From assembly GCF_002243515.1 (NCBI RefSeq), contig NZ_CP022657.1, forward strand, positions 1,261,001 through 1,325,000: a stretch of 64,000 nt of DNA, given 5' to 3'. The position numbers were made by a program, and so were the translations under genes. Numbering within the stretch: the stretch's first letter is position 1; each line of letters starts with the position of its first letter. This DNA comes from Tumebacillus algifaecis (lineage in GTDB: Bacteria > Bacillota > Bacilli > Tumebacillales > Tumebacillaceae). Positions 42,395-51,179 of this stretch are shown one piece after another. The notes under the pieces were generated by a model. That model saw only the letters and a program-made list of their open reading frames with translations, did not search any database and was not told the DNA's origin.

Positions 42395-43000
42395 TCAATC
42401 AACTTTTGCGCCAAACGATCTGGCAAACAGCACAGCCTGTTGCAGATCGAGCCGAGCCCCACGCACGTCAACGTTGACAAACGCTACGCCGTCCATCATG
42501 GCCCCGCGAAAGTCTGCTCCGGACAACTTGGAATGTGCGAGGATCGCCCGCGACAGATCGGTGTCGCGCAGGTCCGCTTTCTCCAAGGTACATCCATACA
42601 GGTCCGCTTCTACAAAGCGCACGCCGCGCAACTTTTGTCCCTTCAGATCTTGTGAGCGCAGGTTGACATAGGAGAAGTCTCCGCCCGAAATGGTAGTCCC
42701 GGTCAGAGTCGCGCTGAGAAAACTCGACCCTGTCATTTTGCAGCCTGTAAACTGCGAGACAAACAGGTTGGCCGACTGGAACATACAATTGACAAACGCC
42801 GAGTTGTGATGCACCGAATTGTTCAACTGGGCGCCACTGAGATCACACCCGATAAACTGACAGCCGCTGGTTTGCAGTTCTTTCATCTGCGCATGTTGAA
42901 ACGAGCAATTCACAAATTTGCAATCTTTAAGATCCCCTTCGCTAAAGTCCACATCGCGCAGATCTTCGCCTTCAAACTCCCGTCCAGACCATTCAATCAC
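42395..43000 (-). CDS. Pentapeptide repeat protein
   Basis: 201 aa; GTG start at 43000 chosen since AAGGAGGG is six bases upstream, while the ATG at 43036 has no such site. Repeats of the A(D/N)LxX type run through the whole protein (EDLRDVDFSEGDLKDCKF; ADLYGCTLEKADLRDTDLSR; ADFRGAMMDG), forming a right-handed quadrilateral beta-helix. Some members (Qnr, MfpA, McbG) protect DNA gyrase; most have no known function. Soluble, single gene. Confidence 0.85.
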   Translation of the reverse strand: MIEWSGREFEGEDLRDVDFSEGDLKDCKFVNCSFQHAQMKELQTSGCQFIGCDLSGAQLNNSVHHNSAFVNCMFQSANLFVSQFTGCKMTGSSFLSATLTGTTISGGDFSYVNLRSQDLKGQKLRGVRFVEADLYGCTLEKADLRDTDLSRAILAHSKLSGADFRGAMMDGVAFVNVDVRGARLDLQQAVLFARSFGAKVD

Positions 43001-43168
43001 CAGAAACCCTCCTTCGTGCTTTTGAACATTTTTCAATTATACCAGTACCAGCGGCTGGAAAATATTTTTGCCGATGGGCTTTTTTAAAGAAAATCTAAGA
43101 AGAGCATCCCATACTGAGGTTGTAAGCGGATCAGGCAAGTCAACTACAACCGAAAGGGTGAGTGTAAT

Positions 43169-44347
43169 ATGATGAACAGACGAGCAAAATTTTTGATGAC
43201 CTTGGGGATGGCCGTGGCGTTGGTAGGGACTGGCACTGCACTGGCAGCGACCGCAGATAATAAAGCCACGTCACAACAACAAGCGCCGATGGAAGGCAAA
43301 AAAATGTGGAAGGTGCAGTTTGACACGGAGCTCCCGAGCTTCCTTGGGATCACCGAAGAGGAACTGCGGAGCGCACAACAAGCAGGCCAGACTCTGGCGC
43401 AGATCGCCAAGGAAAAAGGCATCACCGAAGCGAAATTGATCGAATTTTTGAAAACACAACAACAAAAACAGATCGATCAGTTGCTGGCAGATGGCAAGAT
43501 CACGCAAGAGCAGGCTGACGAGATGAAAGCGCGCATGACCGACGAGCATTTGCAAGAGATGGTCAACAACGCCAAAATTGGCGGACACATGGGGCACCGC
43601 GAGAAAGGCGGCATCGCTATGAGTGGTGCGTTTGACGGTGCCGAGTTGACCAAGTTCCTCGGCTTGAGCGAAGAAGAATTCCGCACCGCGCTGGAAGCGG
43701 GCAAAACGTTGGCGCAAATCGCGACAGATAAGGGCATCTCTGAAGAGAAACTGATCGATTTCCTGCAAGCACAGCACCAAAAGCAGATCGATCAACTGCT
43801 CGCCGACGGCAAGATCACGCAAGCGCAAGCCGATGAGATGAAGGCGCACCACACCACAGAACAGTTGCGCGAGATGATCAACAACTCGGGCGGCAAAATG
43901 GGGCCGGTCGGTAAAGGGATGGAGAAGGGGATCAGGATCGTCGCATTCTCCCCCGAACTGCCAACGTTCCTTGGCCTGAGCGAAGAAGAATTCCGCACCG
44001 CTCAGGAAGCGGGCAAAACGTTAGCACAGATCGCGGCAGATAAGGGCATCTCCGAAGAGAAACTGATCGAATTCCTGCAAACGCAGCACCAAAAGCAGAT
44101 CGATCAACTGCTTGCAGACGGCAAGATCACGCAAGAGCAGGCTGATGAGGCAAAAACACACTTCGACGCTACTCATCTCCAGGACATCATCAACAACACC
44201 GCTCCTGTTCCAGGACGCGGCAGTCATAAAGTTCATGTGAAAGGCGGCTTTGGCGGATTCCCGGGAAGCAAAGCGCAACCGAGCGTGGATGGGGCAGTCA
44301 GCAAGACTGATCTCTTCATTGCTCCGGCTGCAGTGCTCATCGACTAA
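43169..44347 (+). CDS. Secreted protein with three ~80-residue helical repeats (DUF2680/YckD-like)
   Basis: 392 aa with a signal peptide ending near ALAATA (residue 29). Three units begin at residues 54, 159 and 263, spaced by 104-105 residues. Each has a FLG(I/L)(T/S)EEE(L/F)R helix, an AGKTLAQIA-x-x-KGI turn, an EEKLI-x-FL helix and a DQLLADGKITQ-x-QAD tail. The wording is close to the YckD/DUF2680 group of secreted proteins. His/Lys/Gly-rich linkers (GGHMGHREKGG) could bind metal, but this is a guess. A two-component system follows 94 bases later and may sense the same surface signal. Confidence 0.8.
   Translation: MMNRRAKFLMTLGMAVALVGTGTALAATADNKATSQQQAPMEGKKMWKVQFDTELPSFLGITEEELRSAQQAGQTLAQIAKEKGITEAKLIEFLKTQQQKQIDQLLADGKITQEQADEMKARMTDEHLQEMVNNAKIGGHMGHREKGGIAMSGAFDGAELTKFLGLSEEEFRTALEAGKTLAQIATDKGISEEKLIDFLQAQHQKQIDQLLADGKITQAQADEMKAHHTTEQLREMINNSGGKMGPVGKGMEKGIRIVAFSPELPTFLGLSEEEFRTAQEAGKTLAQIAADKGISEEKLIEFLQTQHQKQIDQLLADGKITQEQADEAKTHFDATHLQDIINNTAPVPGRGSHKVHVKGGFGGFPGSKAQPSVDGAVSKTDLFIAPAAVLID
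43328..44197 (+). repeat. Three-copy coding repeat in the secreted protein
   Basis: Units 43328-43570, 43643-43885 and 43955-44197. Units 2 and 3 are nearly identical over long stretches in DNA, so the duplication seems recent or is being homogenised. Confidence 0.85.
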
Positions 44348-44364
44348 GGAGCTGGCTCGGACGA

Positions 44365-44392
44365 GGACAGGCAGGGATTGCCTGTCCTTTTC
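44365..44392 (+). terminator. Terminator after triple-repeat protein gene
   Basis: GGACAGGCA / TGCCTGTCC stem followed by TTTT. Confidence 0.8.
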
Positions 44393-44441
44393 GAGTATTT
44401 ACTAGAGCATGACACACACTGAAGAAAAGGGGGGCGGCATG

Positions 44442-45128
44442 ATGAAAGTGTTGATCGTGGAAGATGACTCCGCGCTCTTGCAAGCGGTGGCAGATGTATT
44501 TGAAGAGGAGGGCTACCAGACCGACCGAGCTGATAACGGTTATGACGGGCTGTCCTTTGCGGAACAGGGCATCTACGACTTGCTGGTGCTCGACATCATG
44601 CTGCCTGGCAAAAGCGGGCTTGAGATCATCAAAACGTTGCGCAAAAAAGGCAGTGAGACTCCGATTTTGCTGCTCACCGCCCGTGACTCGGTGGAAGACC
44701 GCGTGAAGGGGCTCGATGTCGGGGCGGATGACTATTTGACCAAGCCGTTCGCGTTTCAAGAACTGCTGGCACGCGCTCGTGCACTGCTGCGTCGCAAAGG
44801 CGGTGTCGGCATCGATGGGGACATCCTCTGTGGACCGCTGGTGCTGCGTGCGAAAGAGTACGATGTATTTGTGGACGGTACACCGCTGAAGCTGACCGCA
44901 AAAGAATATAAACTCTTAGAATATTTGTTGCTCAACCGTGGCCAGATTTTGACGCGGGAGCAGATTTTTGACCGGGTCTGGGGATTCGACGTAGATACCA
45001 ACATGGGCGTCGTCGATGTCTATCTGCACTATGTGCGCAAAAAATTGACTCCGCATAACTGCGACCACCTGATTCACACGATTCGCGGCGTCGGGTATAT
45101 GTTGAAGGAGAGCAGTGATGTTCGCTAG
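44442..45128 (+). CDS. OmpR/PhoB-family response regulator
   Basis: 228 aa (start at 44442; the ATG just before at 44439 is also possible), with AAGGGGGG upstream. The receiver has the acidic pair in IVEDDSALL, the phospho-Asp in LLVLDIMLPG, and the Lys in LTKPFAF. The C-terminus is a winged-helix DNA-binding domain (KLTAKEYKLLEYLLLNRGQ; YVRKKLTP; RGVGYML). It forms an operon with the kinase that overlaps it. Confidence 0.93.
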   Translation: MKVLIVEDDSALLQAVADVFEEEGYQTDRADNGYDGLSFAEQGIYDLLVLDIMLPGKSGLEIIKTLRKKGSETPILLLTARDSVEDRVKGLDVGADDYLTKPFAFQELLARARALLRRKGGVGIDGDILCGPLVLRAKEYDVFVDGTPLKLTAKEYKLLEYLLLNRGQILTREQIFDRVWGFDVDTNMGVVDVYLHYVRKKLTPHNCDHLIHTIRGVGYMLKESSDVR

Positions 45129-46386
45129 GATTCGAAACAAGTTGGTCATCTTAAACGCCCTTGTTTTTTTTATCATTCTGATTTTGGGCAGTACCGCTCT
45201 GTATCTCTATATGGAACAGCGGTTGGTCGATCAGGTGGACGAAGGATTGCTTGAACTTTCGTATCGCGTACATGACCAATCGCGAGGTCCGTTTTACCGT
45301 CCGATCGGCAAAACGGTTGACCGTCCGCCCGTGCTGTTGGCTTGGACTGCAGAAGGAAAGCTGATCAATGCGAGTCCGGAACAGCAGGTGCTGGAAGAGG
45401 CGGACGTCGTAGGCTTTTATAAATTGGAAGGCAATCAACTCCCGCAAACGGTCAAATTTGGCGAGCACAGCTACCGTGTTTTGACGATGAACACCGGGGG
45501 AAATACGTTCCTTGAATTGAATGGTGGCACGCTTGCCGTGCGGATTGCCAAGGTGCAATTTGTCCGCAACATTGATTCGGAGCAGGCGATACTGGATCGT
45601 CTGTCGATGGTGTTGATCGCAGGCACGCTGTTTGGCGGGGTCTTGACGATCTTAGCCGGATTCTTTCTGGCCGGACGAGCACTGGTGCCGATTCGGATTT
45701 CGTGGGAGAAGCAACAGCAGTTTGTCGCCGATGCCTCCCATGAACTGCGCACGCCGCTCGCTGTGATTCAATCCCAGACCGAACTGCTGTTTCGCCATCC
45801 GGACCGCACCATTCAAGAGGAGAGCGAGAAAATTTCCAACGTCTATAAAGAGACGAGGCGCATGAAAAAGTTGGTGGGCGACCTGTTGACCTTGGCTCGT
45901 TCCGACTCGAACCAAATGGAAATCGAGCGCAAACCGTTGCAACTCGACCGCCTGCTGGCCGATGTGTCTTGGCAGTTTGCCCAGATGGCTGAGCTCAAAG
46001 AGATCAAGCTCACCACCGAACTGCAGCCAGGCTTGCACTTAGAAGCGGACGAAGCTCGCCTGCGCCAACTGCTGGTCATCCTGCTCGACAATGCACTCAA
46101 GTATACGAGCGAAGCAGGTCAGGTGCATGTGGCCTGCCATCGCGCATCGCACGGTGCGGAGTTGGTGGTTCAAGACACGGGCGAAGGGATTGACGCTGAG
46201 GACCTGCCGTTTGTGTTCGATCGCTTTTTCCGTGGAGATAAATCCCGCACCTCCTCAGATGGTGGCACTGGGCTTGGCTTGTCGATCGCCAAGTGGATCG
46301 TGGAAGCTCACCACGGTAAAATCCGTGTGGAAAGCGTACTTGGACGTGGGACAACCTTCACGGTGTTCCTGCCTGCGAAAAAGTAA
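45118..46386 (+). CDS. Sensor histidine kinase
   Basis: 422 aa. ATG at 45118 overlaps the regulator's end by 11 bases, with AAGGAG seven bases upstream. Two membrane segments (about 9-30 and 160-180) enclose an extracellular sensor of ~130 residues. Then HisKA with the phospho-His in ADASHELRTPL, and HATPase with LLDNALKYT (N box), DTGEGID (G1), FDRFFRGD (F) and GGTGLGLSI (G2). It phosphorylates the response regulator. No HAMP domain is obvious. Stimulus unknown. Confidence 0.93.
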   Translation: MFARIRNKLVILNALVFFIILILGSTALYLYMEQRLVDQVDEGLLELSYRVHDQSRGPFYRPIGKTVDRPPVLLAWTAEGKLINASPEQQVLEEADVVGFYKLEGNQLPQTVKFGEHSYRVLTMNTGGNTFLELNGGTLAVRIAKVQFVRNIDSEQAILDRLSMVLIAGTLFGGVLTILAGFFLAGRALVPIRISWEKQQQFVADASHELRTPLAVIQSQTELLFRHPDRTIQEESEKISNVYKETRRMKKLVGDLLTLARSDSNQMEIERKPLQLDRLLADVSWQFAQMAELKEIKLTTELQPGLHLEADEARLRQLLVILLDNALKYTSEAGQVHVACHRASHGAELVVQDTGEGIDAEDLPFVFDRFFRGDKSRTSSDGGTGLGLSIAKWIVEAHHGKIRVESVLGRGTTFTVFLPAKK

Positions 46387-46416
46387 ACCGCTCCCCTCGT
46401 TTGGGAGCGGTTTTTT
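46386..46416 (+). terminator. Terminator of the two-component operon
   Basis: AACCGCTCCC / GGGAGCGGTT stem followed by TTTTTT. Confidence 0.9.
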
Positions 46417-46539
46417 GGTAGGCAGACAATCTCTAGACATTCAGCCCCCCTATCAAATTTGTATAGGAGCCTTTCGACCTGCATACACTTATCTATAACA
46501 CCTTGGACAGACAGGAGAGAGTTGAAAGGGGGGAGTGGC

Positions 46540-47460
46540 GTGAAGAAACTGACGGTTGGAGCGGAAAAATATGCAGGCGAGCTGTGCACGTGTCTGGAAA
46601 TGGCTCGAAGGCGCTTGGAACGGGACACGGGCATTCGGCTGATCGGCGAACAATTTTCAAGGGGCGGTTACACATTTTTTACATATCGAGTGCGAGGGAC
46701 GAGCGAAGGCGCAGAAGACGCCTGTATCGAACTTGTGATCGAAGCGCTGGCCGCCTCGATTGCAGAATTTATCACCGACGTGTGGGAGCGAAAGGAACTG
46801 CAAAAAATTGTGGCGGGGGATTTTTACTACTACGGAGCGGATGAAGTGGAATATCTGGCCGACTCTGCCGTCAAGATGCTGGCCGGATTGCTCGGCGCAA
46901 ATGGCAAGCCGCTACGGGCGCAACATATCGCGCTGTCGGTGCAAGAGCAGTTGCGAAGCGGGCGTGACCTGCTGATCGAAGGTCTGCTGCGCTTTCGCAT
47001 GCAGTCTTTGCAGGAAGATCTCCAGCGCGTCGCGATGCAGTCGATCGACGAATATCTGATGGATCTGGAGTATCAGGAGTTTGTGAAGATCCTGCGCTAC
47101 TTTTTGGATGTGCAAGAACCGAGACTTCCGCTGTTACATATGGTATATGTAGATGAGGGTACGACCTGGTTGTTCAACGCAGCAGGCAAGCCGATCGAAC
47201 CGGAGGACCTGAGCAGCTCTACCGTGCCGACCCATGGGGCTGGCCTGTGTGTTGAAGACATGCTGATGAGCACGTTGATCCATCTGGCGCCGGAGAAGCT
47301 GCACATCCACGCTGCACATTCAGATGATTCCTTGCCCCCACTGGTGGAGACGGTGACGAAAATCTTTGCCGGCAAGACCACGCACTGTCAGGGCTGTACG
47401 CTGTGCGACACGGTCCATCGCTGGGGAGATTTTCCAACAAAAAAAGCGACCGATCAGTAA
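46540..47460 (+). CDS. ytxC: Sporulation protein YtxC
   Basis: 306 aa, GTG start at 46540 behind AAGGGGGGAG. It matches the YtxC family by overall layout: an N-terminal domain (RRRLERDTGIRLIGEQ), the helical stretch AEFITDVWERKELQKIV, the motif LRFRMQSLQEDLQRV and the C-terminal Cys-rich CQGCTLCD. In Bacillus subtilis ytxC lies near thrS-infC, as it does here before infC. It is expressed in sporulation; the molecular role is not known. The Cys tail (three Cys) could bind metal. Confidence 0.85.
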   Translation: MKKLTVGAEKYAGELCTCLEMARRRLERDTGIRLIGEQFSRGGYTFFTYRVRGTSEGAEDACIELVIEALAASIAEFITDVWERKELQKIVAGDFYYYGADEVEYLADSAVKMLAGLLGANGKPLRAQHIALSVQEQLRSGRDLLIEGLLRFRMQSLQEDLQRVAMQSIDEYLMDLEYQEFVKILRYFLDVQEPRLPLLHMVYVDEGTTWLFNAAGKPIEPEDLSSSTVPTHGAGLCVEDMLMSTLIHLAPEKLHIHAAHSDDSLPPLVETVTKIFAGKTTHCQGCTLCDTVHRWGDFPTKKATDQ

Positions 47461-47470
47461 AGGTTTGCTG

Positions 47471-47500
47471 TTGACAGCATGATCGCTTTTCAGGTATATT
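47471..47500 (+). promoter_or_regulatory. Promoter of the infC-rpmI-rplT operon
   Basis: Consensus TTGACA, 18-base spacer, TATATT. Confidence 0.8.
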
Positions 47501-47509
47501 ACATAAAGA

Positions 47510-47700
47510 AGTTTAATGACAAATACTCTTCAACCAAGAAGAAGCATCCCGCTTCTCACCCGCAGAGCGTCCGAATGGATAGTGACCGGGTTATGCGAAC
47601 GTTTCAGTGCGATTTTTATTTGCGTCTGTAACCATGCGGGATGTATGCTTCCAATACATCCCGCATTTTCTTTTTTTCAGTACAATGTTAGGCCATTCGC
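47510..47700 (+). promoter_or_regulatory. L20-type autoregulatory leader with attenuator
   Basis: A ~190-base untranslated leader lies between the promoter and infC. It ends in a terminator at 47634-47677 (ATGCGGGATGTATG - CTTC - CAATACATCCCGCAT plus T run). In Bacillus the ribosomal protein L20 binds such a leader and triggers termination when in excess. The upstream antiterminator pairing was not worked out in detail here. Confidence 0.75.
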
Positions 47701-47717
47701 TCTGGAGGTGACAGGTT

Positions 47718-48239
47718 ATTAGCAAAGACGATGTTCAAATTAATGAGGGCATCCGCGCACGTGAGGTGCGGGTGATCGACGGGAATGGTGATCAGCTGGG
47801 GATTCTCTCGCTTCGTGAAGCGTTGCAGATCGCAGCGGACAAGAACCTCGACTTGGTCAACGTGGCTCCCACGGCCAAGCCCCCTGTATGCCGGATCATG
47901 GACTATGGCAAGTTCAAGTACGAGCAGAGCAAGAAAGAAAAAGAAGCTCGTAAGAACCAAAAGGTCGTATCCATCAAGGAAATCCGCATGACCCCGAATA
48001 TTGAAGAACACGACTTCCAAACGAAGCTGCGCAATACGGTCAAATTCCTTAACGAAGGCGACAAGGTCAAAGCAAGCGTGCGTTTCCGCGGTCGTGAGAT
48101 CACGCACCAAGAAATCGGGATCAAAGTTCTGACCCGTTTGGCAAAAGAATGTGAAGAAATCGCAGTCCTCGAGCGTGCACCGAAGCTGGAAGGCCGTTCG
48201 ATGATGATCATCCTTTCGCCAAAAGTCACCAACAACTAA
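47718..48239 (+). CDS. infC: Translation initiation factor IF-3
   Basis: 173 aa. The start is the rare codon ATT at 47718, seven bases after GGAGGTG; this gives the normal IF-3 N-terminus [20 protein letters not shown], while the first ATG/GTG would cut it off. ATT starts are conserved in infC and let IF-3 control its own synthesis. Both IF-3 domains are complete ([20 protein letters not shown] linker; C-domain to ILSPK). First gene of the operon with rpmI and rplT. Confidence 0.95.
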   Translation: MSKDDVQINEGIRAREVRVIDGNGDQLGILSLREALQIAADKNLDLVNVAPTAKPPVCRIMDYGKFKYEQSKKEKEARKNQKVVSIKEIRMTPNIEEHDFQTKLRNTVKFLNEGDKVKASVRFRGREITHQEIGIKVLTRLAKECEEIAVLERAPKLEGRSMMIILSPKVTNN

Positions 48240-48264
48240 ACTCAAGCAATTGGAGGTTCGCATC

Positions 48265-48462
48265 ATGTCTAAAATGAAAACTCACCGCGGCTCGGCGAAG
48301 CGTTTCAAGCGTACCGGTTCCGGTAAGCTCTCCCGCAGCCATGCATACACCAGCCACATGTTCTCCAACAAAGAGCAAAAAGTAAAGCGCAAACTGCGCA
48401 AGCGCGGTACCGTTCATAAGTCCGACCAAAAACGTATCGAGCAAATGCTCACTTACCTGTAA
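48265..48462 (+). CDS. rpmI: 50S ribosomal protein L35
   Basis: 65 aa, highly basic, starting [20 protein letters not shown], the L35 signature. ATG at 48265 with TTGGAGG upstream. Second gene of the infC operon. Confidence 0.97.
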   Translation: MSKMKTHRGSAKRFKRTGSGKLSRSHAYTSHMFSNKEQKVKRKLRKRGTVHKSDQKRIEQMLTYL

Positions 48463-48506
48463 GACTATTATTTTCTGTTTGAACACAGCATAGGAGGTTA
48501 CTTAGA

Positions 48507-48866
48507 ATGCCGAGAGTTAAAGGTGGTACAGTTACCCGCCGTCGCCATAAGAAAATCCTGAAGCTTGCACGCGGTTTCCGCGGTTCCAAGCATCGTCTGT
48601 TTAAAACTGCAAATGCACAGGTCATGAAGTCCCTGCTGTACGCATACCGTGACCGTCGCCAGAAAAAACGCGATTTCCGCAAACTGTGGATCGCTCGTAT
48701 CAACGCAGCAGCTCGCATCAACGGTCTGTCCTACTCCAAACTGGTACACGGTTTGAAAGTAGCAGGCGTAGAAGTCAACCGCAAAATGCTGGCTGACCTC
48801 GCTGTTAACGATGCAGCAGCGTTTGCAGAACTTGCAAACCTGGCAAAAGCGAAAGTAAACGCATAA
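48507..48866 (+). CDS. rplT: 50S ribosomal protein L20
   Basis: 119 aa, start [20 protein letters not shown], with TAGGAGG upstream. Includes the [18 protein letters not shown] motif. L20 binds 23S rRNA and, in Bacillus, represses this operon through the leader at 47510. Confidence 0.97.
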   Translation: MPRVKGGTVTRRRHKKILKLARGFRGSKHRLFKTANAQVMKSLLYAYRDRRQKKRDFRKLWIARINAAARINGLSYSKLVHGLKVAGVEVNRKMLADLAVNDAAAFAELANLAKAKVNA

Positions 48867-48876
48867 TTTGCGTGAG

Positions 48877-48910
48877 GGGACCTGCATGAGCAGGTCCCTT
48901 TCTTTTTTCA
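48877..48910 (+). terminator. Terminator of infC-rpmI-rplT operon
   Basis: GGGACCTGC - ATGA - GCAGGTCCC followed by T-rich tail. Confidence 0.92.
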
Positions 48911-48992
48911 GGGTTGTGAGGTTTGATCGTTCGGGGTATGCTACATAGAGTTAGTTTCAGAACGTGGCTGATTTTGGAAAGGAGGAGACAAA

Positions 48993-49646
48993 ATGGCAAA
49001 GCAATTTGCGGTGGTCGGCTTAGGTCGATTCGGTACTTCTGTGGCGCGCACGCTTTATGATATGGGTTGTGATGTGCTCGGCATCGATTCGGACGAGGAC
49101 CGTATTCAAGACATCGCAGATTTGGTCACACATGCGGTGACGGCCGATTCGACCGATGAAAACGCGTTGAAATCGATCGGGATTCGCAATTTTGACGTGG
49201 TGATCGTCGCGATCGGCAACGATGTGAAAAACAGCATTTTGACCACGTTGATCTTGAAAGAACTTGGCGTGCGGTTTCTTGTCGTCAAGGCGCAAGATGA
49301 ACTGCACGGCAAAGTGCTGGAGAAGATCGGAGCGGACAAAGTGGTCTATCCGGAACGCGACATGGGGTATCGGGTCGCACACAACTTGATTTCGCCGAAC
49401 ATTTTGGATTACATCGAACTGGCGCCAGATTACTCGATCTACGAGTTGCAGGCACCGGCCAAATTTATCGGCAAGTCGTTGGAGCAACTCGATTTGCGCC
49501 GCCGCTATGGGGTTAACGTCATGGCGATCAAGCATGGCAAAGACATCAACATCTCCCCGATTGCGACCGACCTGCTGCATGAAGGGGATGTTTTGGTCGT
49601 GGTCGGGAAGAATGACGATTTAGATGAGCTGGATCAAAATCGATAA
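48993..49646 (+). CDS. Potassium uptake regulator, RCK domain (KtrA/KtrC type)
   Basis: 217 aa with GGAGGAG upstream. RCK_N Rossmann domain with GLGRFG (10-15) and the acidic strand end GIDSDEDR; then the RCK_C domain (ELQAPAKFIGKSLEQLDLRRRYGVNVMAI), which in homologues binds cyclic di-AMP. It forms the cytosolic gating ring of a Ktr K+ transporter; the membrane partner is not in the window. Nineteen bases before the RNA methyltransferase gene. Confidence 0.9.
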   Translation: MAKQFAVVGLGRFGTSVARTLYDMGCDVLGIDSDEDRIQDIADLVTHAVTADSTDENALKSIGIRNFDVVIVAIGNDVKNSILTTLILKELGVRFLVVKAQDELHGKVLEKIGADKVVYPERDMGYRVAHNLISPNILDYIELAPDYSIYELQAPAKFIGKSLEQLDLRRRYGVNVMAIKHGKDINISPIATDLLHEGDVLVVVGKNDDLDELDQNR

Positions 49647-49664
49647 AAGGGTGAAGAGATTCTG

Positions 49665-50468
49665 ATGAGATTTGAACAGATTACTTCGGTGAAGAACAAC
49701 CGAGTGAAAGACTGGGCTGCTTTGAAGCAGAAAAAATACCGTACGCAAACGGGATTATACATTGCGGAAGGCGTCCGTCTGGTCGAAGATGCGCTGGCGT
49801 CCGGCGCGCCGATCGAAGCGATTTTGGTAAGCGGGGATTTGCAGTCGGGCCGTTATGACAAGATCGTCAACGGCGTGGCTTCACAGAACATCCAGGTTTA
49901 CGAAGTGACCGAGCAGGTGATGGAGCATGTGTCGGACACGAAGACTCCTCAAGGCGTGATTGCGGTGCTTCGTCAAACGATTGGCGATCCGCACGACTTT
50001 TTGGAAAACAAGACCGACCCGCTGTATTTGGTTCTGGATGGCATTCAAGATCCGGGCAATCTCGGCACGATGATTCGCACGGCCGATGCGGTCGGGGCGA
50101 CAGGCGTGTTTCTTGGCAAAACCTGCGTCGATTTGTACAACCCAAAGGTGGTCCGTTCGACGATGGGTTCGATGTATCATCTTCCGCTGTTCGAAGTTGA
50201 CCTCGAGTTGTTTCTGCCGGCCATGAAACGCCAAGGCGTCCGTGTCGTCGGCACGACGACCGATGCCGACAAGACCGTCTTCCAGCATGACTTCACGATC
50301 GGCACGGCGCTGGTCATCGGTTCTGAAGCGCACGGACTGAGCGCTGGTATCGCCGACCTCGTCGATCACAGCATCGCTCTGCCAATGCCAGGACAAGCAG
50401 AGTCATTGAATGCGGCGATCGCGTCGTCTGTCATGCTCTATGAGGCACTTCGTCAACGCACAAAGTAA
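49665..50468 (+). CDS. TrmH/SpoU family RNA 2'-O-methyltransferase
   Basis: 267 aa, AAAGGGTGAAG site. N-terminal substrate-binding domain (RVKDWAALKQKKYRTQTGLY; EGVRLVEDAL) and the SPOUT knot with LVLDGIQDPGNLGTMIRTADA, GSEAHGLS and SLNAAIASSVMLYE. It corresponds by place (before pheS) and sequence to Bacillus YsgA, which modifies 23S rRNA. Ends at the terminator at 50481. Confidence 0.92.
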   Translation: MRFEQITSVKNNRVKDWAALKQKKYRTQTGLYIAEGVRLVEDALASGAPIEAILVSGDLQSGRYDKIVNGVASQNIQVYEVTEQVMEHVSDTKTPQGVIAVLRQTIGDPHDFLENKTDPLYLVLDGIQDPGNLGTMIRTADAVGATGVFLGKTCVDLYNPKVVRSTMGSMYHLPLFEVDLELFLPAMKRQGVRVVGTTTDADKTVFQHDFTIGTALVIGSEAHGLSAGIADLVDHSIALPMPGQAESLNAAIASSVMLYEALRQRTK

Positions 50469-50480
50469 GAGTAAGCGCTA

Positions 50481-50505
50481 GGCACTCGAAGGGGTGCCTT
50501 TTTAC
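50481..50505 (+). terminator. Terminator after the RNA methyltransferase gene
   Basis: AGGCAC / GTGCCT stem followed by TTTT. Confidence 0.65.
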
Positions 50506-50533
50506 GTGGTGTAGACGTGCAGAGAAGTGCCGA

Positions 50534-50689
50534 GTGGCATGTGGCATGTGGCATGTGGCATGTGGCAGTCAGCAGTCAGCAGTCAGCAGGTAAGCAGGTA
50601 AGCAGGTAAGCAGGTAAGCAGGTAAGCAGGTAAGCAGGTAAGCAGGTAAGCAGGTAAGCAGGTCTAAGCAGGTCTAAGCAGGTCTAAGC
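50534..50689. repeat. Nested minisatellite of four successive repeat units
   Basis: Units follow one another: GTGGCAT x4 plus a part (50534-50566), AGTCAGC x3 (50567-50587), AGGTAAGC x9 (50588-50659), AGGTCTAAGC x3 (50660-50689). Copies within each block are identical. All blocks share GC-A-G joints, so each new unit seems derived from the edge of the previous one. It lies directly before the DUF2512 gene. Confidence 0.95.
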
Positions 50690-50746
50690 ACCGCTTGCAT
50701 GGTTTGGGTCAGTGGGGGACAAACTGTGTCTATGGGGGTGTTTGCA

Positions 50747-51103
50747 GTGAACCGACATCTGCTGGCGTTTGTGGTGAAATTGGGCTCGACGATCGTAGCG
50801 ATGTATTTTATCGCGCTGTTTTTCCCGCTCTGGGGCAAGATGAATTTTCTGCACGCGCTGCTCCTCGGTTTGATCGTCGCGGTGCTAGGGTATGTCATCG
50901 ATTTGATCATTCCGCGGGCCATCAATTCGATTGTTGCCGTTGCCGTCGATTTGCTGATGGCCACGCTGATCGTCTATGCAGGAAACTATTTTCTCTCCGG
51001 CATGAGCGTGTCTTGGACGTTCGCTTGGTTTGTCGGTCTGCTCGTCGCTGGGTTTGAGATTTTCTATCACGCGATGTTCGTCAATCGAGTGGAACGAGGC
51101 TAA
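50747..51103 (+). CDS. DUF2512 (YndM-like) membrane protein
   Basis: 118 aa; GTG at 50747 after GGGGGTG. Four membrane helices (LAFVVKLGSTIVAMYFIALF; LHALLLGLIVAVLGYVID; SIVAVAVDLLMATLIVYAG; WTFAWFVGLLVAGFEIF) as in the YndM/DUF2512 family of spore-forming Firmicutes. Function unknown. The minisatellite lies 58 bases upstream and could affect its expression. Confidence 0.75.
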   Translation: MNRHLLAFVVKLGSTIVAMYFIALFFPLWGKMNFLHALLLGLIVAVLGYVIDLIIPRAINSIVAVAVDLLMATLIVYAGNYFLSGMSVSWTFAWFVGLLVAGFEIFYHAMFVNRVERG

Positions 51104-51118
51104 ATTAGACCATTTTGG

Positions 51119-51147
51119 TTGCAAAGCGTTTTTTCCTGTACTATACT
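51119..51147 (+). promoter_or_regulatory. Promoter of pheS T-box leader
   Basis: TTGCAA, 17-base spacer, TATACT. Confidence 0.65.
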
Positions 51148-51179
51148 ATGTAATTAACAGCACAATCTAAATCTAAACA

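Noticed and set aside
50534..50689. Repeat array as CRISPR
   Set aside because: Units of 7-10 bases are joined directly without spacers and no cas genes are nearby.
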